Notes: a model not told the origin generated them from the sequence alone. Shown: positions 12,261 to 22,902, counted from the first letter of the stretch. The stretch is DNA of 64,000 nt from Colletotrichum lupini (GCF_023278565.1 NC_064681.1:1984001-2048000); one strand, 5' to 3'. Numbers and translations: made by a program.

Positions 12261-12261
12261 A

Positions 12262-13120
12262 GTTACTCGGCGACGTTTACTGGAAGTGCCTCAGCGCTGA
12301 GAGCCTTTCTGATGACTTTGATGTGACATCGAGCAGCGAGACGCGCAGCGCAGCTGCGGACTTTATCCGGCTCGGTGGTCCTGTCTCAATGCGCAACGAA
12401 ATGTGCTTGGGCGGGCTTCGTTCCGCGCAATGGGGTCTACTGGACTTTGTAAGTCTATTGGACGATATGAAGAATTAGCGGATAGCAGACTAGTCACGTC
12501 TGCTTTGTATGCTCTGCGAGAGCCCTGGAGACTACTGTTTGTTGATGAGTATCTTGTCAAAGGTGTAGGAGGGATAGTCCAATGACACAACAGAAGACTT
12601 CTCTCATACACATATCTCAGACATGACAATTCAGACTGAACTTACCGCATCGTCACTGACTAGCGACACTGCGCCCAAGTTTGGTTTCTTTTGAGAAACG
12701 CAAGGCCTCGCTTACGGATACTTGATAGAGAGGACACCGTCTCAGCACTGAGCTGTAAGTCTATATTTTTTCACCAAAGTCTCCTCAATGATACTCAAGA
12801 CATCATCCGTCGGGCGTCACAATAGTCACCATTGATGCAGGAGAGATCAGTTCAGGCCTGCCACCGGATAAGATCTCTGCCACGGAGATTCGCCGTCTTC
12901 GGGTGAGGGCTGCAGCAAAACCCCGAATCCGTCTCCAGGCCAGTCGAGCCATCTTATCATCATCGTACAATAGAGGTATAATAAATAATATGAAGCTTGT
13001 CGATTCTACGGTCAGTAAGTGCATTTTCAAGTTTTTTTTTATCAAGGTCCTTATTCCCAGTATTTACGAATGATTTGATGCCACTTCTTTGTCATTGAGC
13101 CAAGCAAGAGCCCAACCCCA
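12262..13120. other. Interval between the unrecognised gene and the MmgE/PrpD pseudogene
   Basis: About 860 bp. Short open stretches exist on both strands (for example 12803-13045 minus and 12800-13070 plus), but none has recognisable motifs or credible length. Part may be decayed coding sequence or the former promoter of the pseudogene. Confidence 0.4.
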
Positions 13121-14058
13121 ATGGCTTCAGGAAACTACACGATGGACCTAGCGAGACTCGCAGCTAGCCTCACCTCTAAAGCGCTGCCAAAGAGCCTATA
13201 CGGCACTCTTCCTATTATCGTAATCGACATCATCCCAGCTATGCTGATCGGCATGGTTAAACCTGTCTATAAGTCTTCGACGGAGGCACTAACAAACATC
13301 CACGGCAACGGCGGACCCCAGTCAGTCGTAGCCATAGACGGCTCAGTGACCACAATCTTTGGCGCGATGTATTTCAACGGTATTGCAGCCGGTGCATTCT
13401 AAATCGAGCACGTCGTGCTGAACGCGCATCCGTCCTCCTCTGTCCTCCCCGCTCTGCTAGTCTACGCCTCCACTCGAAACACAAACACCAGTGGCGAGGA
13501 CTTCCTCACTGCTCTCGCCGCAGGCTACGAAGGCTGCGCGCGAATCGGCCTCGCATCATGCTCCTCGGTAGAAGACGAGCGTGGTTTCCACAACCCGATC
13601 ATCAACGGACAGCTCGCCGTGGCGGCGGCGGTCGGTAACCTCCTCAGCTGGGACGCCGCGACCATCGCGTCCGCTATGGGGGTCGCGGCATCAAGTTCAG
13701 GCGGTCTCGTGGCTTTCCAGACGACGGACGCCAAGACGAAGCAGATTCACCCGGGCCACGGTGGGCCATTAGGCATCGAAGCTGCGCTCATGGCTCGCGC
13801 GGGTGTCACGGGTTCGCCTAATATCTTGGAGAACGAGATGGGGTTCCTGCATGCCTTTTCGCCGGAACCGACCTATACGCAAACTCTGGCTTCCCTGAGG
13901 CCCTGGTGGACAAGTACAACCGTACTACCAAAGCTCTAAGTATTGAGGACGATGCCCAGTCTCTGCGCTCCTTAGTTGAGAATATGTGGAAGGAAGCAAA
14001 CATGTCCCACGTGTATGACGGAATTGTAAAGGTTGGAAAAGAGGCCCGTTGGGAATAG
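13121..14058 (+). pseudogene. MmgE/PrpD-family gene, inactivated
   Basis: The frame starts MASGNYTMDLARLAASL and shows the N-terminal helical domain of the MmgE/PrpD family (2-methylcitrate dehydratase and cis-aconitate decarboxylase relatives), including AIDGS, GAMYFNGIAAGAF, NAHPSSSVLPALL, GYEGCARIGLA and HPGHGGPLGIEAALMARAGV. Three faults are seen. A TAA at 13400-13402 interrupts GAF-[stop]-IEHVV where a Glu codon would differ by one base. A frame change lies near 13880-13895, after which a second frame continues FPEALVDKYNRTT to a TAG at 14056-14058. The middle of the C-terminal domain (roughly 150 residues in full-length relatives of about 450) is missing. No intron I can place removes the stop. 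Codon composition is still GC-rich, so inactivation looks recent compared with the RIP block. Confidence 0.8.
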
Positions 14059-14512
14059 GATAGATTAGTATTTGTAAAGCTCACTTGATATCATAGGCCG
14101 GGACTTACACGCTCAAAGGTGTGGAGGCAAATCACTAATATCAACCTTGTGATGTTGCAACTTGCAGGAGACTTGACGTGCACCCATCTTCAAGTTATAT
14201 GCTCCGATAGTTTACATAGCCGAGATACAAGATACAATATGACTTATACTGACTGCGACGTGACAGCATACATAACTTGGGAATATCTCGACCACTCGGA
14301 ATAACAGTCAAAAAGAAGAGACGCATGTGACACCAGGCATTCACCATGTGCCACCGATCTGATTATTACTCAAGCTATTTGAGGCAATTACTTCTCCTGC
14401 ATTACTGAAAACTTGAGCCATTTCGCGAAATTGGAACTTCTGAAATAAGATAGGCTTTATCACTCAAAAGGAGCATCTTTGGACATGGACGCATAATCCC
14501 AGCGCCATCGCT
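14059..14512. other. Interval containing the left copy of a 49-bp direct repeat
   Basis: No gene is seen in these 454 bp. It holds one member of a dispersed direct repeat (14323-14371) and the 3' flank of the gene ending at 14513. Confidence 0.5.
14323..14371 (+). repeat. 49-bp dispersed direct repeat, left copy
   Basis: Hand alignment with 20844-20892 gives 38 of 49 identical bases without gaps. Nine of the 11 differences are C/T or G/A transitions. The two copies are in the same orientation and bracket the block of two paralogous genes. Confidence 0.6.
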
Positions 14513-16078
14513 TTACTTCGTCTGCTTGAGCGCTTCCGCCTTCTCCTTATGTATTCTGATAATGTCCTCTAGCTCAGGATCATCCCCAAGTTTCTGGTTC
14601 TGCGCCTTGTCACCCTCACGAAGCTGGTCAAAGCTAGCCTTCAGGTCTTCACTCGGCACCAGCTTTCTCGACTTAAGTACGAACTTGTCAAGCTTCTTGT
14701 TCAGCTCCTGGGTATCGTGTTCATCGAAAGCGTCAGCAATATCCTCGATGATGGTCTGCGCGCTCAAAGGTCAGCATCAAAGTCTCTCAAATAGTTCAAT
14801 GTGGGACTGACAGGTAGAGATGTATAGGCCTGCGCCGTGAGCTTGGCCTGGTGAGCATAGAGACGACCTGTGGCGAGCTGCTGGATTCCGTCCTTCATCT
14901 TTTCGGCCATCTGGTGCTCTTGGTACTCCCTATAAGCCCAAGTAGCACCCATGATAACGGCCATTGCGATCAACCCGTACTGGATGCAATCGTATTAGGG
15001 TACAACCTCAAGGTCACAGGGAAAACCAGACAATAGAAGACTTACAATTCCACTTCTGACCATCCCCCTTGCCCCAGCTGCCGTTTCAGCCGCGACCTTC
15101 TCTGCATCACTCAACCCATTCAGTGCGAGCTTCTCCTCGGCTGCAGAAAATTTTGAAAGCTGCTCTGCATCCCATTCGAGCATACGCCGTTCGGCAACGG
15201 TTGAGATCTCTTTGCCAGTCTGCTCATTGAACTTCTTGGCGAGGGCCGCGAACGCTATATGCTGTCAGTCAATGTAGTCCACTCCGCCTCAGCTCCCAAA
15301 AACTTACCCTCCGTGGTGAGCTTTCCGGATGCAGCCTCCCTAAGCGCAAGGGTTGCCTCCTCCGCCATGGCCCTGTTAACGGCGACTTTTGACGATAGTT
15401 AGCTCATGAGTTTCTTCCCATAGATGTTTAGTGTATACCTCTAGAATACGATGGACCCAATTTCGCAAATGCTTCCGATTCAAGCTGCAATCCGGCCTCT
15501 GTTCATCGTTAGTAGATGCCACTTATATACGTAGAGTTGTTCTCACTGATTCTCGATGCATATGAAACTATAATCACTGTCAGACCCATCCATAAAATCC
15601 ACGTTGCAGAAGAGTTAACTCACAGGCTGCCATAGACGCCATGAAGTCTCCCAACCAGATTGCTGCATCAAGAGCGTCCCTCAGTTCCGGATGCTTGATC
15701 ATGTCCAAGACACCTTTGGGTTTGAGCTCCTCGATTGTCTATCCTTGAACGTTAGTATTCTCCCTTGTCGCTACCAAAATATAGAAGTTGGCTCACCTTT
15801 CTGTACTTCTCAGCCTCCTCCTTAGGCAATTCAGCCATTGCCTTATTGAAGAGCTCTTCCATGCTATTCATTCCATTCTTCTTGAGTGTGGCCTCGACCG
15901 TCTCCTTGGCAGCACGGCAGAGCTTGAAGAAATTATCCTGGAATCCCTTTACACTAGAAATCAAAACGTCAATAATGCCAACAGCAAGAGGCAGGGGACA
16001 AGCCTACTCGTCCTGAATAACCTGAGTCTGAACGATCAGGTACAGCGAGCGTTCTTTAGCCTCTTCGTAGCCGAGCAT
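14513..16078 (-). CDS. Orphan helical protein, paralog A
   Basis: Nine exons, in transcript order 16078-16008, 15953-15797, 15738-15624, 15567-15547, 15498-15439, 15385-15308, 15254-15046, 14979-14812 and 14755-14513, join in frame to 373 residues. The protein is almost wholly predicted helix, rich in Ala, Glu and Lys, with no signal peptide. Residues about 238-253 (YGLIAMAVIMGATWAY) form the only strongly hydrophobic segment; a second, milder one is near 90-115. I do not recognise a family. One long helical bundle with a single central hydrophobic hairpin or helix resembles the architecture of alpha-helical membrane-inserting proteins such as the HBL/ClyA group, but this is analogy only, with no shared motif seen. 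The gene at 18928-20558 is a clear paralog with the same exon lengths. A TATA box lies about 100 bp upstream. The ATG chosen is the one that makes exon 1 71 nt, matching the paralog. Confidence 0.82.
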
Positions 16079-16177
16079 GATTGATGTATGAAAGGTTCTG
16101 GGGATGTATTGGTTGAGCTTGAGATTTTGTTCTGCACAGATCAAATCTTGGTGTCAAAGACATTCTGGCGGATACGG

Positions 16178-16185
16178 TTTATATA
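16178..16185 (-). promoter_or_regulatory. TATA box of paralog A
   Basis: TATATAAA is read on the minus strand about 100 bp before the start codon at 16078. Position and sequence match a strong TATA element, suggesting inducible expression. Confidence 0.55.
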
Positions 16186-17100
16186 GTCTTGCTTCGAAGC
16201 ACGACCGATGCGTCGGCCATTAGCGAAGCAATCTTTGAACACGGCGCTTCCAAAGACATCCGTTCTTTGGACCAGTATCCGTGACAGCCCTTTCTCGCGT
16301 TGTGTCGTCGGCCACTGCTTTGCGACTGTGGGCCATTGCATGTGAATCGACAGGACATATCCTCACGAGTCACCAGACGGGTCAGAAATGTTCTGGGCCT
16401 GTTCAGCCGCTCTGAGCAAAGCAACCCTGGTTTTCAGCTCCTCCACTTTGCCCGACGCGTTGCCATTTTTGATGATTTAACTATGCCAAGACTGCGTAAG
16501 CCACCCACCATCCCAACTAAGGCGAGCCTCCCGTCGATAGATCAGGAGTACACGAGGTTTGGGATGGTTCTAGACTGGATACATCCTTGAACGCAAAGAA
16601 ACCATGTGGCAGAACCAAGACCGCGCGGTTCGTTGGCAATAATCAGGGGCCTGGGGCCTGGACCCTGGGGCGGGCCGCGCCGCAGCGGAATGCCGGGCTC
16701 CACTTTACGGCGGTTCTCGACATAGTCAGTGCTTTAAGTGTGAAAAATGGCTCAAAACTCACGATTAAGAAGTCTTCAGCGGGGTAGTGTCTCGATACCT
16801 CGGCGTTTCTAGGGGTCAAGGTGGCAAACTCCGTCGAAGTCTAGCGGGCGCTAACTTATGTCTAAGGGGAGTGCCCGCTGACTTCTCACTAATTCTCAGC
16901 GTATCCTCCAGCATCAAGGCACAAGCTACAGCAAACGACCATCCGGATCACCAGAGTGAACGAAGCACGCCCGCTTATGTCCAGAGATCACTTTCGACAC
17001 AATGTCATCCTCGGCATTGAATCGGCATATAAGAAGCCCCTCGTGGTAGTGTTCACAACCAATTTATGAATGTTTTCTATTATGATATCGTGTACTATGA
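16186..17100. other. Interval between paralog A and the small orphan gene
   Basis: No gene-like reading frame. A GC-rich patch with many GGCC/CCTGGG words lies near 16645-16690. Nothing else was recognised. Confidence 0.5.
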
Positions 17101-17559
17101 CTATTTGTCTGAGATCGAGATGGCCAGCTGCAGGGTCGTATGAGCAGCAGTGGGATGGATTCTGATCTTCCACTTGACATCTGAAGGGAAATCGTAGACG
17201 GTAGAAGGGTCGTTGACAGGTGTGAACCAGTCCTTCTTTGAAGTCGATTCGTTGCCAGTCCAGTACGAGACCTGGTAATAGGGTGCGGTGCCGATCATGA
17301 AGACCTGGACGGGTGCATGGATCTTGACGCCAAACCACTGGCCAGAGGCCGAGTCGTTCCAGTAGCAGGAGCCGTCATTGTAGGAGACGATGCTCGAGGC
17401 AGCCTGGGACCAAGAGTAGGTCTCGGTGGAGAATTTGGCGAGTTCTTTGGCCGGAGATTGGTTGATGGTGTCAACGACTGGATCGGCAGGATATTCCCCT
17501 CTCTCGTAGCTGAATACGGTCTTGGAGGCGTTGGTGAATTCCATGGAAAAGTCAGGCAT
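17101..17559 (-). CDS. Small orphan protein between the two paralogs
   Basis: A single uninterrupted frame of 152 residues starts MPDFSMEFTNAS. It has no signal peptide and no Cys pair suited to secretion through the ER (one Cys). It is rich in aromatic and beta-branched residues, with alternating patterns such as GQWFGVKIHAPVQVFMIG and WKIRIHPTAAHTTLQLAIS that suggest a beta-sandwich. Family is not recognised; the composition is reminiscent of small cytosolic aegerolysin- or actinoporin-like beta proteins, but no signature supports this. A TATA box lies about 130 bp upstream. Because it lies between two divergent paralogs and is transcribed with paralog A, a shared function is possible, but nothing in the sequence proves it. 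Confidence 0.72.
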   Translation of the reverse strand: MPDFSMEFTNASKTVFSYERGEYPADPVVDTINQSPAKELAKFSTETYSWSQAASSIVSYNDGSCYWNDSASGQWFGVKIHAPVQVFMIGTAPYYQVSYWTGNESTSKKDWFTPVNDPSTVYDFPSDVKWKIRIHPTAAHTTLQLAISISDK

Positions 17560-17649
17560 GGTGGGCGAATTGAAGAGTGAGTCTTGCTTTGAGTTTCGAA
17601 GAGCAGAATGAGGGAAATGTCCTTGGGATCGATCTGAGGATTGAATGAC

Positions 17650-17676
17650 TTATGAGGAAATATGAGGAAATATGAG
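17650..17676 (+). repeat. 10-bp tandem repeat
   Basis: The unit tatgaggaaa occurs 2.6 times in tandem just upstream of the small orphan gene, between its TATA box and start codon. Confidence 0.7.
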
Positions 17677-17690
17677 TGCCGAATCGCAGG

Positions 17691-17697
17691 CTATATA
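17691..17697 (-). promoter_or_regulatory. TATA box of the small orphan gene
   Basis: TATATAG is read on the minus strand about 130 bp upstream of the start codon at 17559, a plausible TATA element. Confidence 0.45.
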
Positions 17698-18927
17698 CAA
17701 CAGGAAATGACCATGTAATTGCCGTGTTTCGCTCAATCAACCACTTTTGTTCAGCAACAGACCGTCGGTCCCCAAACCATCGACAGACTATCATAGCTCA
17801 GCTGACAACAACTCCAAGCTGAAGTCAAAGATGAGTTAGATCGTGTTCATTGCCACGATGCGATTGTGAGTAGTTCGTCCGGTCTAGAACCCGCATGTCG
17901 GGCACAGCGATCGGTCTCGAGTTACCTACTGGGGAAAGACAACGTGCCAAAAAGGGATTGAATCGATCTGCCTGACGAAGGCCGAAATGGGGTGATGCAG
18001 CTGGGGCTTCTAGACTGCTGATTGAACGAACTAACTACCCTGGTTGTGTACCAAAATGGCTAGATCGCCAGCTGAAGAGCATCCAGATCTGGACCCTTGT
18101 CGCGGCTGAGCCGCTACTTCAGTTAGTTGGGAGTATTGGTGAGGATAACAGCATGTTGTAGACGGCACCGCCGGTGATCCGGCTCCTTAAGGACAGGGAT
18201 ATCGACAATTTGCCCCCCCCCCCCCCCCCCCCCTCTACAGCGACCTCGACATCACCTATGTAGGTATTGGTAGTGTAAGTGCCTTACTATGGTGAATTGG
18301 CGGGTGCGCTGGCGTTTGGTTGGCTAAGGAGGGCTACGGAGTGCTCTCTAGTAAGCCCTCGATATCCTCATTCCTTCTCTGCTGGCCGTCTTCTGGTGGC
18401 TTTGTGTCATGGGTATCAGGGGCAGGCTTCTATCTTATTGGATGTACGTGGCCGAAAACCAAAAGGTCTATGTTCCAGACCTCAAAGAGATGGATTCCAC
18501 GTGCCTCTTTCGGCACTTTCCCACCATCAACTAGAGCCAGCTGAGACTACCTGGCGAGAAATAAGATAGTCTCGTGATAGTACCCTGGCCAATGGTTCGA
18601 GCGGTTTGGAGCGAGCCACGGAATATCAGCTTGCTGGCGAAACTTTAGATCACAATCCATCGGAGGTTGTACTCAACAGAAACGCGCATGTACAAGCTGA
18701 ACCAATGTTTAGACCTGAAAGGACATTGTTGATCTAGACTGTCATAGACCTCTTGTCTATTATTGGATGTTCGTCGACATATCTAGCTGACTGGTCACTG
18801 TCGGATCTGCCTCAAAAGCATTCTCACGTTTTTTCGCACCTTCTCGAAACTTCATTCCTGTGGCCAGTGTTCGAGTTGCATACTTTCTCTCTCTATCTGA
18901 CTAGGGCATTGGAAATCAATTGCCAAC
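17698..18927. other. Interval between the small orphan gene and paralog B
   Basis: About 1.2 kb with no supported gene. It holds a 21-base C homopolymer (18213-18233). A frame on the plus strand from about 18279 to 18569 is open but has no recognisable features. A pyrimidine-rich run (tttctctctctatct) lies about 40 bp before paralog B. Confidence 0.45.
18213..18233 (+). repeat. Poly-C tract of 21 bases
   Basis: Twenty-one consecutive C residues. Such tracts are error-prone both in replication and in sequencing, so the exact length is uncertain. Confidence 0.85.
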
Positions 18928-20558
18928 ATGGTAAACAAAGAGAAAGCCGTCAAGCGCTGCGAGACCTTGATCACGCACACTCGGCTGCTGCAACAGACGT
19001 ACGTTCCCTTTCCTCCTTTAAAGATGCATTGAGTCGAGATTGACGGGAAACAAGTACGGAGAAATATCAGGCAGAGTTTGCAGCGAATGCTAAACAGGCT
19101 TACGTGAGCACACAGACTGCGCTCAAGAAAGCAGGTCTCTCCAGCATTGATGATCTGGTGAAACAAGTCACTGCTGAGCTTCCAAAGAAGGAAGCGGATA
19201 CTTTCCTGGCGGTAAGTCAGTGCTACATCACAAGCCGAGTCGGTCTCCAGAAAATACTGACACTCAACCTTACCAGGAGCTCGACAAGATGAAGCCAACC
19301 GATGGCATGATAAACTTGCTCACTGGAGGAGCTAAAGAGTTCGTTGACATTGGAATCTACCTCAGCAAGACTGTTTCTTCATTCCTTGCTTGTAAGTCTC
19401 TGTTGATAATTGGTGATCGCAAAGGCACATCTAACGGTGTCACAGTACACTATGTATCCCAAATAAGTACACAAAAAGAGGCAACGACCGAAAGAGGTGC
19501 CGCAAGACTAACATTACCATAGGGAAGGGATTGGCTTTGGAGTCCAAAGCGTTCACCAGGATTGGCCACGCATACGCCAGGAGTGAGGCACCCGAGACGA
19601 AAGTCCTGAAACATCATACCTGAGCTGACATTTGTGAAGCGATTGCGCAAAGAGCCGTGGCTCTGGAGGCATCCCAAGCTGCGCTGGCGGCTTCGAACAG
19701 TCAAATGTCCGCAAGTGGTAAGTAAACACAACCGAATCAGACTCTTTCATAGACTTGACACGGGGAAATAGAGATTGCAAACTTGACTGAGAAGTTCAAG
19801 ATTGGAACTGCGGAGGAGATCCCAATCATTGAAGAACAAGGCGGAATCGCGCTTACCTCTGAGGAAATCGTTGCGCAAGACGCCCTAAGTGTTGTACGGG
19901 CGGGCATGTTGGAGGAAGAGATCATCGGGGCCGAGGCGATTGCTGCAGCTCGAGGGCTTGCGCGAGCTGGCATCGTAAGTTTGTGTGAATGGGCGCGTGT
20001 TCATATGGCTATGTGCTAATCATATGATGATTGACAGTATGGACTTATCGCAGCGGTGGTTATCTTTGGGGTGAGCATAACGAGTCCTTCCACCATTGTT
20101 CACATGCTGACCTTGTTTTCCACAGGCCATGGAACTCTTTTCCAGTCTCAGAGAAGACGCACAAGCTGCGAAACTCAAGGCAATCATTGACAAGACTTCG
20201 ACTGCTCGGCTCTACGTCCAAGTCGAAGAAAAGACCGCAGTGGCGTATTCGTCTCTAAATGTACGGCTCGATAAAACGTTTTCCCCTGTGAGACAGGTGA
20301 CTAGGACTGACACAAGGATAGGCTGAGATTGAGAACATTGCGGAAGCATACGTTGACAGGGAGGCCAAACCCCAAAAGTTCCAGAAAGCACTCGATCGAT
20401 TCACGAAGTCGGCCGGCAATTTGCTACCGAACGTAGATGAGGTCTACGCCCAGCTCTTCGAGGGTGATGCGCAGGGAGGGTCATGGGTTGGGGATGACCC
20501 ATCTCTGGAGCAAATGAAGAGTATGCATGATGATGAGATCAGAGTCCGTAATAGCTAG
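18928..20558 (+). CDS. Orphan helical protein, paralog B
   Basis: Ten exons (18928-18998, 19055-19211, 19277-19391, 19446-19466, 19523-19582, 19640-19717, 19772-19974, 20038-20070, 20126-20260, 20322-20558) join in frame to 369 residues. The first six exons are 71, 157, 115, 21, 60 and 78 nt, exactly as in paralog A. The seventh is six bases shorter. The next two sum to 168 nt, the length of a single exon in A, so B has one extra intron that cuts the hydrophobic segment (YGLIAAVVIFG | AMELF). The protein is helical and Ala/Glu/Lys-rich with no signal peptide; shared patterns with A include LKKAGLSSIDDL versus LKKNGMNSMEEL and PKKEAD versus PKEEAE. Function is not recognised. The two copies diverged a long time ago: protein similarity is modest while gene structure is preserved. 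Confidence 0.82.
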
Positions 20559-20843
20559 TTTCGGATATCAAAGTGAGCATAAATGTATTCGATCACACAT
20601 AGCATTACAGTACTCGGTATGAAGCTTAGCATATATGTACGGAATAGCCGTGACAGAGACTCCAGCAAGAAAGGCTGCATGATTTGAAGAAGTCCCCTGC
20701 TCAACTTAGCTTCTCTCTTGTGTACCAAAGAAAGGTTGTATTCGCTCAGTGATGCAGAAATCGCAACACGGAGAGAGGCCTTTTCCCAGAGCACCCTACC
20801 TGAACTACATAACTAATCTTCACCAAAAACAAAATCACAAAAT

Positions 20844-20892
20844 ACATGCAACACCAGGCATTCGCCAGTCGTCACCGACCTGACTACTACTC
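20844..20892 (+). repeat. 49-bp dispersed direct repeat, right copy
   Basis: Pairs with 14323-14371 (38 of 49 bases identical, same orientation). It lies about 290 bp downstream of paralog B, while the left copy lies about 140 bp beyond the end of paralog A. Confidence 0.6.
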
Positions 20893-22709
20893 TGGCCCTC
20901 ACTGGCTTGTCTATGGGAGAGCAGACGGGATCCCGAATTCTCCAGTGGGTATGGTCGCATGTGGTGATCGTAGGGTTGGGGACGGGTCATCTCTGCATGA
21001 GCGACTTAGGCGTCCTCAGTTGGGGTCGAAGGTGAGTAACACCTAGACCAATACAACTCTCTCTTCGGTGTAGGGTTCCATGTCTCGGTCGTACCGGCAA
21101 GCTGGTGACCTTACCTTGCTGACCGACACAGTTATGGAAGTCGATATCCCGAAGGAATTGTGAACCCCTCCCGCTAGGCTCGGAAACCGCTGGCCCCGGA
21201 CCCAGCCCAGAGGGGATTGGATAAGCTCCAGCTCTTCTCAAGCCAGAGGAGCCAATAGGTGCGTGGGTGTCTCTTTCCCAGATCACAATGGAGACTCTGT
21301 GGGTAGGGCGTCAGATTCTTGTCGGTGAAGGACCGGTCCACCAGTCTAGCGTCGTCGTCATCTCGGTATCGACCGAGCCGACACCACAGGGTTTTGCTAA
21401 GGGAGCACTGAAGAACATCCCTCTAATTCAACTCCTAAGTCTGACTGTATTCAGATTCCCGGCTGTTTTCTCTGGGTCCGATAAGCACTATGCTTATGAA
21501 GCTTGGCCATGGTAGTTTGTGTAATCTACTGGCTGGTGCCAATAACCCAAAGATCCGAACAAGGACCCAAATACTTAGCATTCACAGCAGGGTCGAGTCC
21601 ACATCTCGTAGACAGCTGCTATGGAGTCTTGACTCTGGGTGTTGGCCAAGGTGCCCATACCGCAGGTGAAAGCTGCCAACAATCAGAGCTCATAAAAATA
21701 ACCATATCCGCCGGCGCCGTGCGAAAGGAGACAACAAAATATGAACAGCAATCCTGTCCAACATCACAGGCGCCTGTCCAAGCCCACGTGGTCGCATTCC
21801 ACCTGACCCGGAGCGACACTGATCCGCGAGGCGTAGATCAGGGAAACAAGACCGACCGGCCGGGTTACGACCCTGCTGGACATCCTTCGGTGCAAGGGTA
21901 TGTGAGGAAACGAAATGGCATTCGTTTCGTGTCAAACAAATTTTCTTGGGATGAATAAACAGAACAACATGTGCATCCTGTTTGTCTTCTTCCCCCGTTA
22001 TTTTTAGGTTGGGACGACAAGGACAACAAGCGCCGGAGGGAGAGGGAGGTCGGTTTGGCGGGTGCACGTTGCACAGCCGACATGTGGGGCCCGGGTAGCG
22101 GTCTCCGAGAAGCGCAGCAGCGAATGAAAAGGCATCTTCAGTGGCGCTACTCAGGGCTGAGCCTATGCGTGATTGGATCAGAGACCCGCGGCCGCAGGAA
22201 ACATTTCTCCCGACGCCCCCAAAAACAAACGCCGACCGGGATTACCAATTCGACGTTCCCCATCCTCCATCCTGCTTCTCCAACCTCGTGGCCGATGAAC
22301 ATACCTAGTGCAACGACCCAACTCCGCGCTAGTGCTGACAAGTTGACAACGAAGGAAAAAGAACTCCAAGCCCTGTCAATTCTTACCGGACTACACTGCT
22401 CCCGAGGAGGAACTTTGTGAGCCATGGCACGTGGGAGCCGTGTCTGTCCGTTTTGGTCTGGGTCTTGTCATCTTGAAAGGCTACCTCAGCTGGGCTAGCG
22501 AGTGAGTTGGTTTTTTTTTTGCTGCGGACAGGATGTGATTTGAGCCGAACGTTGGTCGAGTGCTGAGCCTAGCCATCTTTCAAGACCATGCGGGATGGCT
22601 TTTGGTCCACGATGGATGAGACCTGGAGGTTGGAAGCCATCCCAAATTAGACTATGCACACCAAACTTGAATTGTTCACGTTCATCCCATTCAATAGATG
22701 GGATGCCAG

Positions 22710-22716
22710 TATATAA
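22710..22716 (+). promoter_or_regulatory. TATA box of the cupin gene
   Basis: TATATAA lies about 190 bp upstream of the start codon at 22903. It is followed by a pyrimidine-rich leader, the usual arrangement in strongly expressed fungal genes. Confidence 0.55.
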
Positions 22717-22902
22717 CTAGACATCAAATCCCGCTCTGATGATGGCTTCTTCTCTTGCATCTCATCACACAGTGAACGCATAATAACATCATCTCATCTT
22801 TCCTTGAGTCTCCTCTACTTTGTCTCCTTTCCCACTTTGACTAGCATTCTTTCGGCATCGTCATCTTTAGCAAGCGTCCAAAGCAACAAGAACACATTCA
22901 AA

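Larger units (their letters stand above)
20559..22902. other. Gene-free interval before the cupin gene
   Basis: About 2.3 kb. It holds the right copy of the 49-bp direct repeat (20844-20892). Open stretches on the plus strand around 21267-21515 and 21971-22420 lack motifs or credible splice context. The last 200 bp are the cupin promoter. Confidence 0.5.

Noticed and set aside
12022..12261. Plus-strand frame of 79 codons
   Set aside because: It lies antisense to the in-phase minus-strand exons of the unrecognised gene, which explain the sequence better.
18279..18569. 96-codon plus-strand frame between the small orphan gene and paralog B
   Set aside because: No recognisable motif, no matching splice signals, and a second overlapping frame is equally open.
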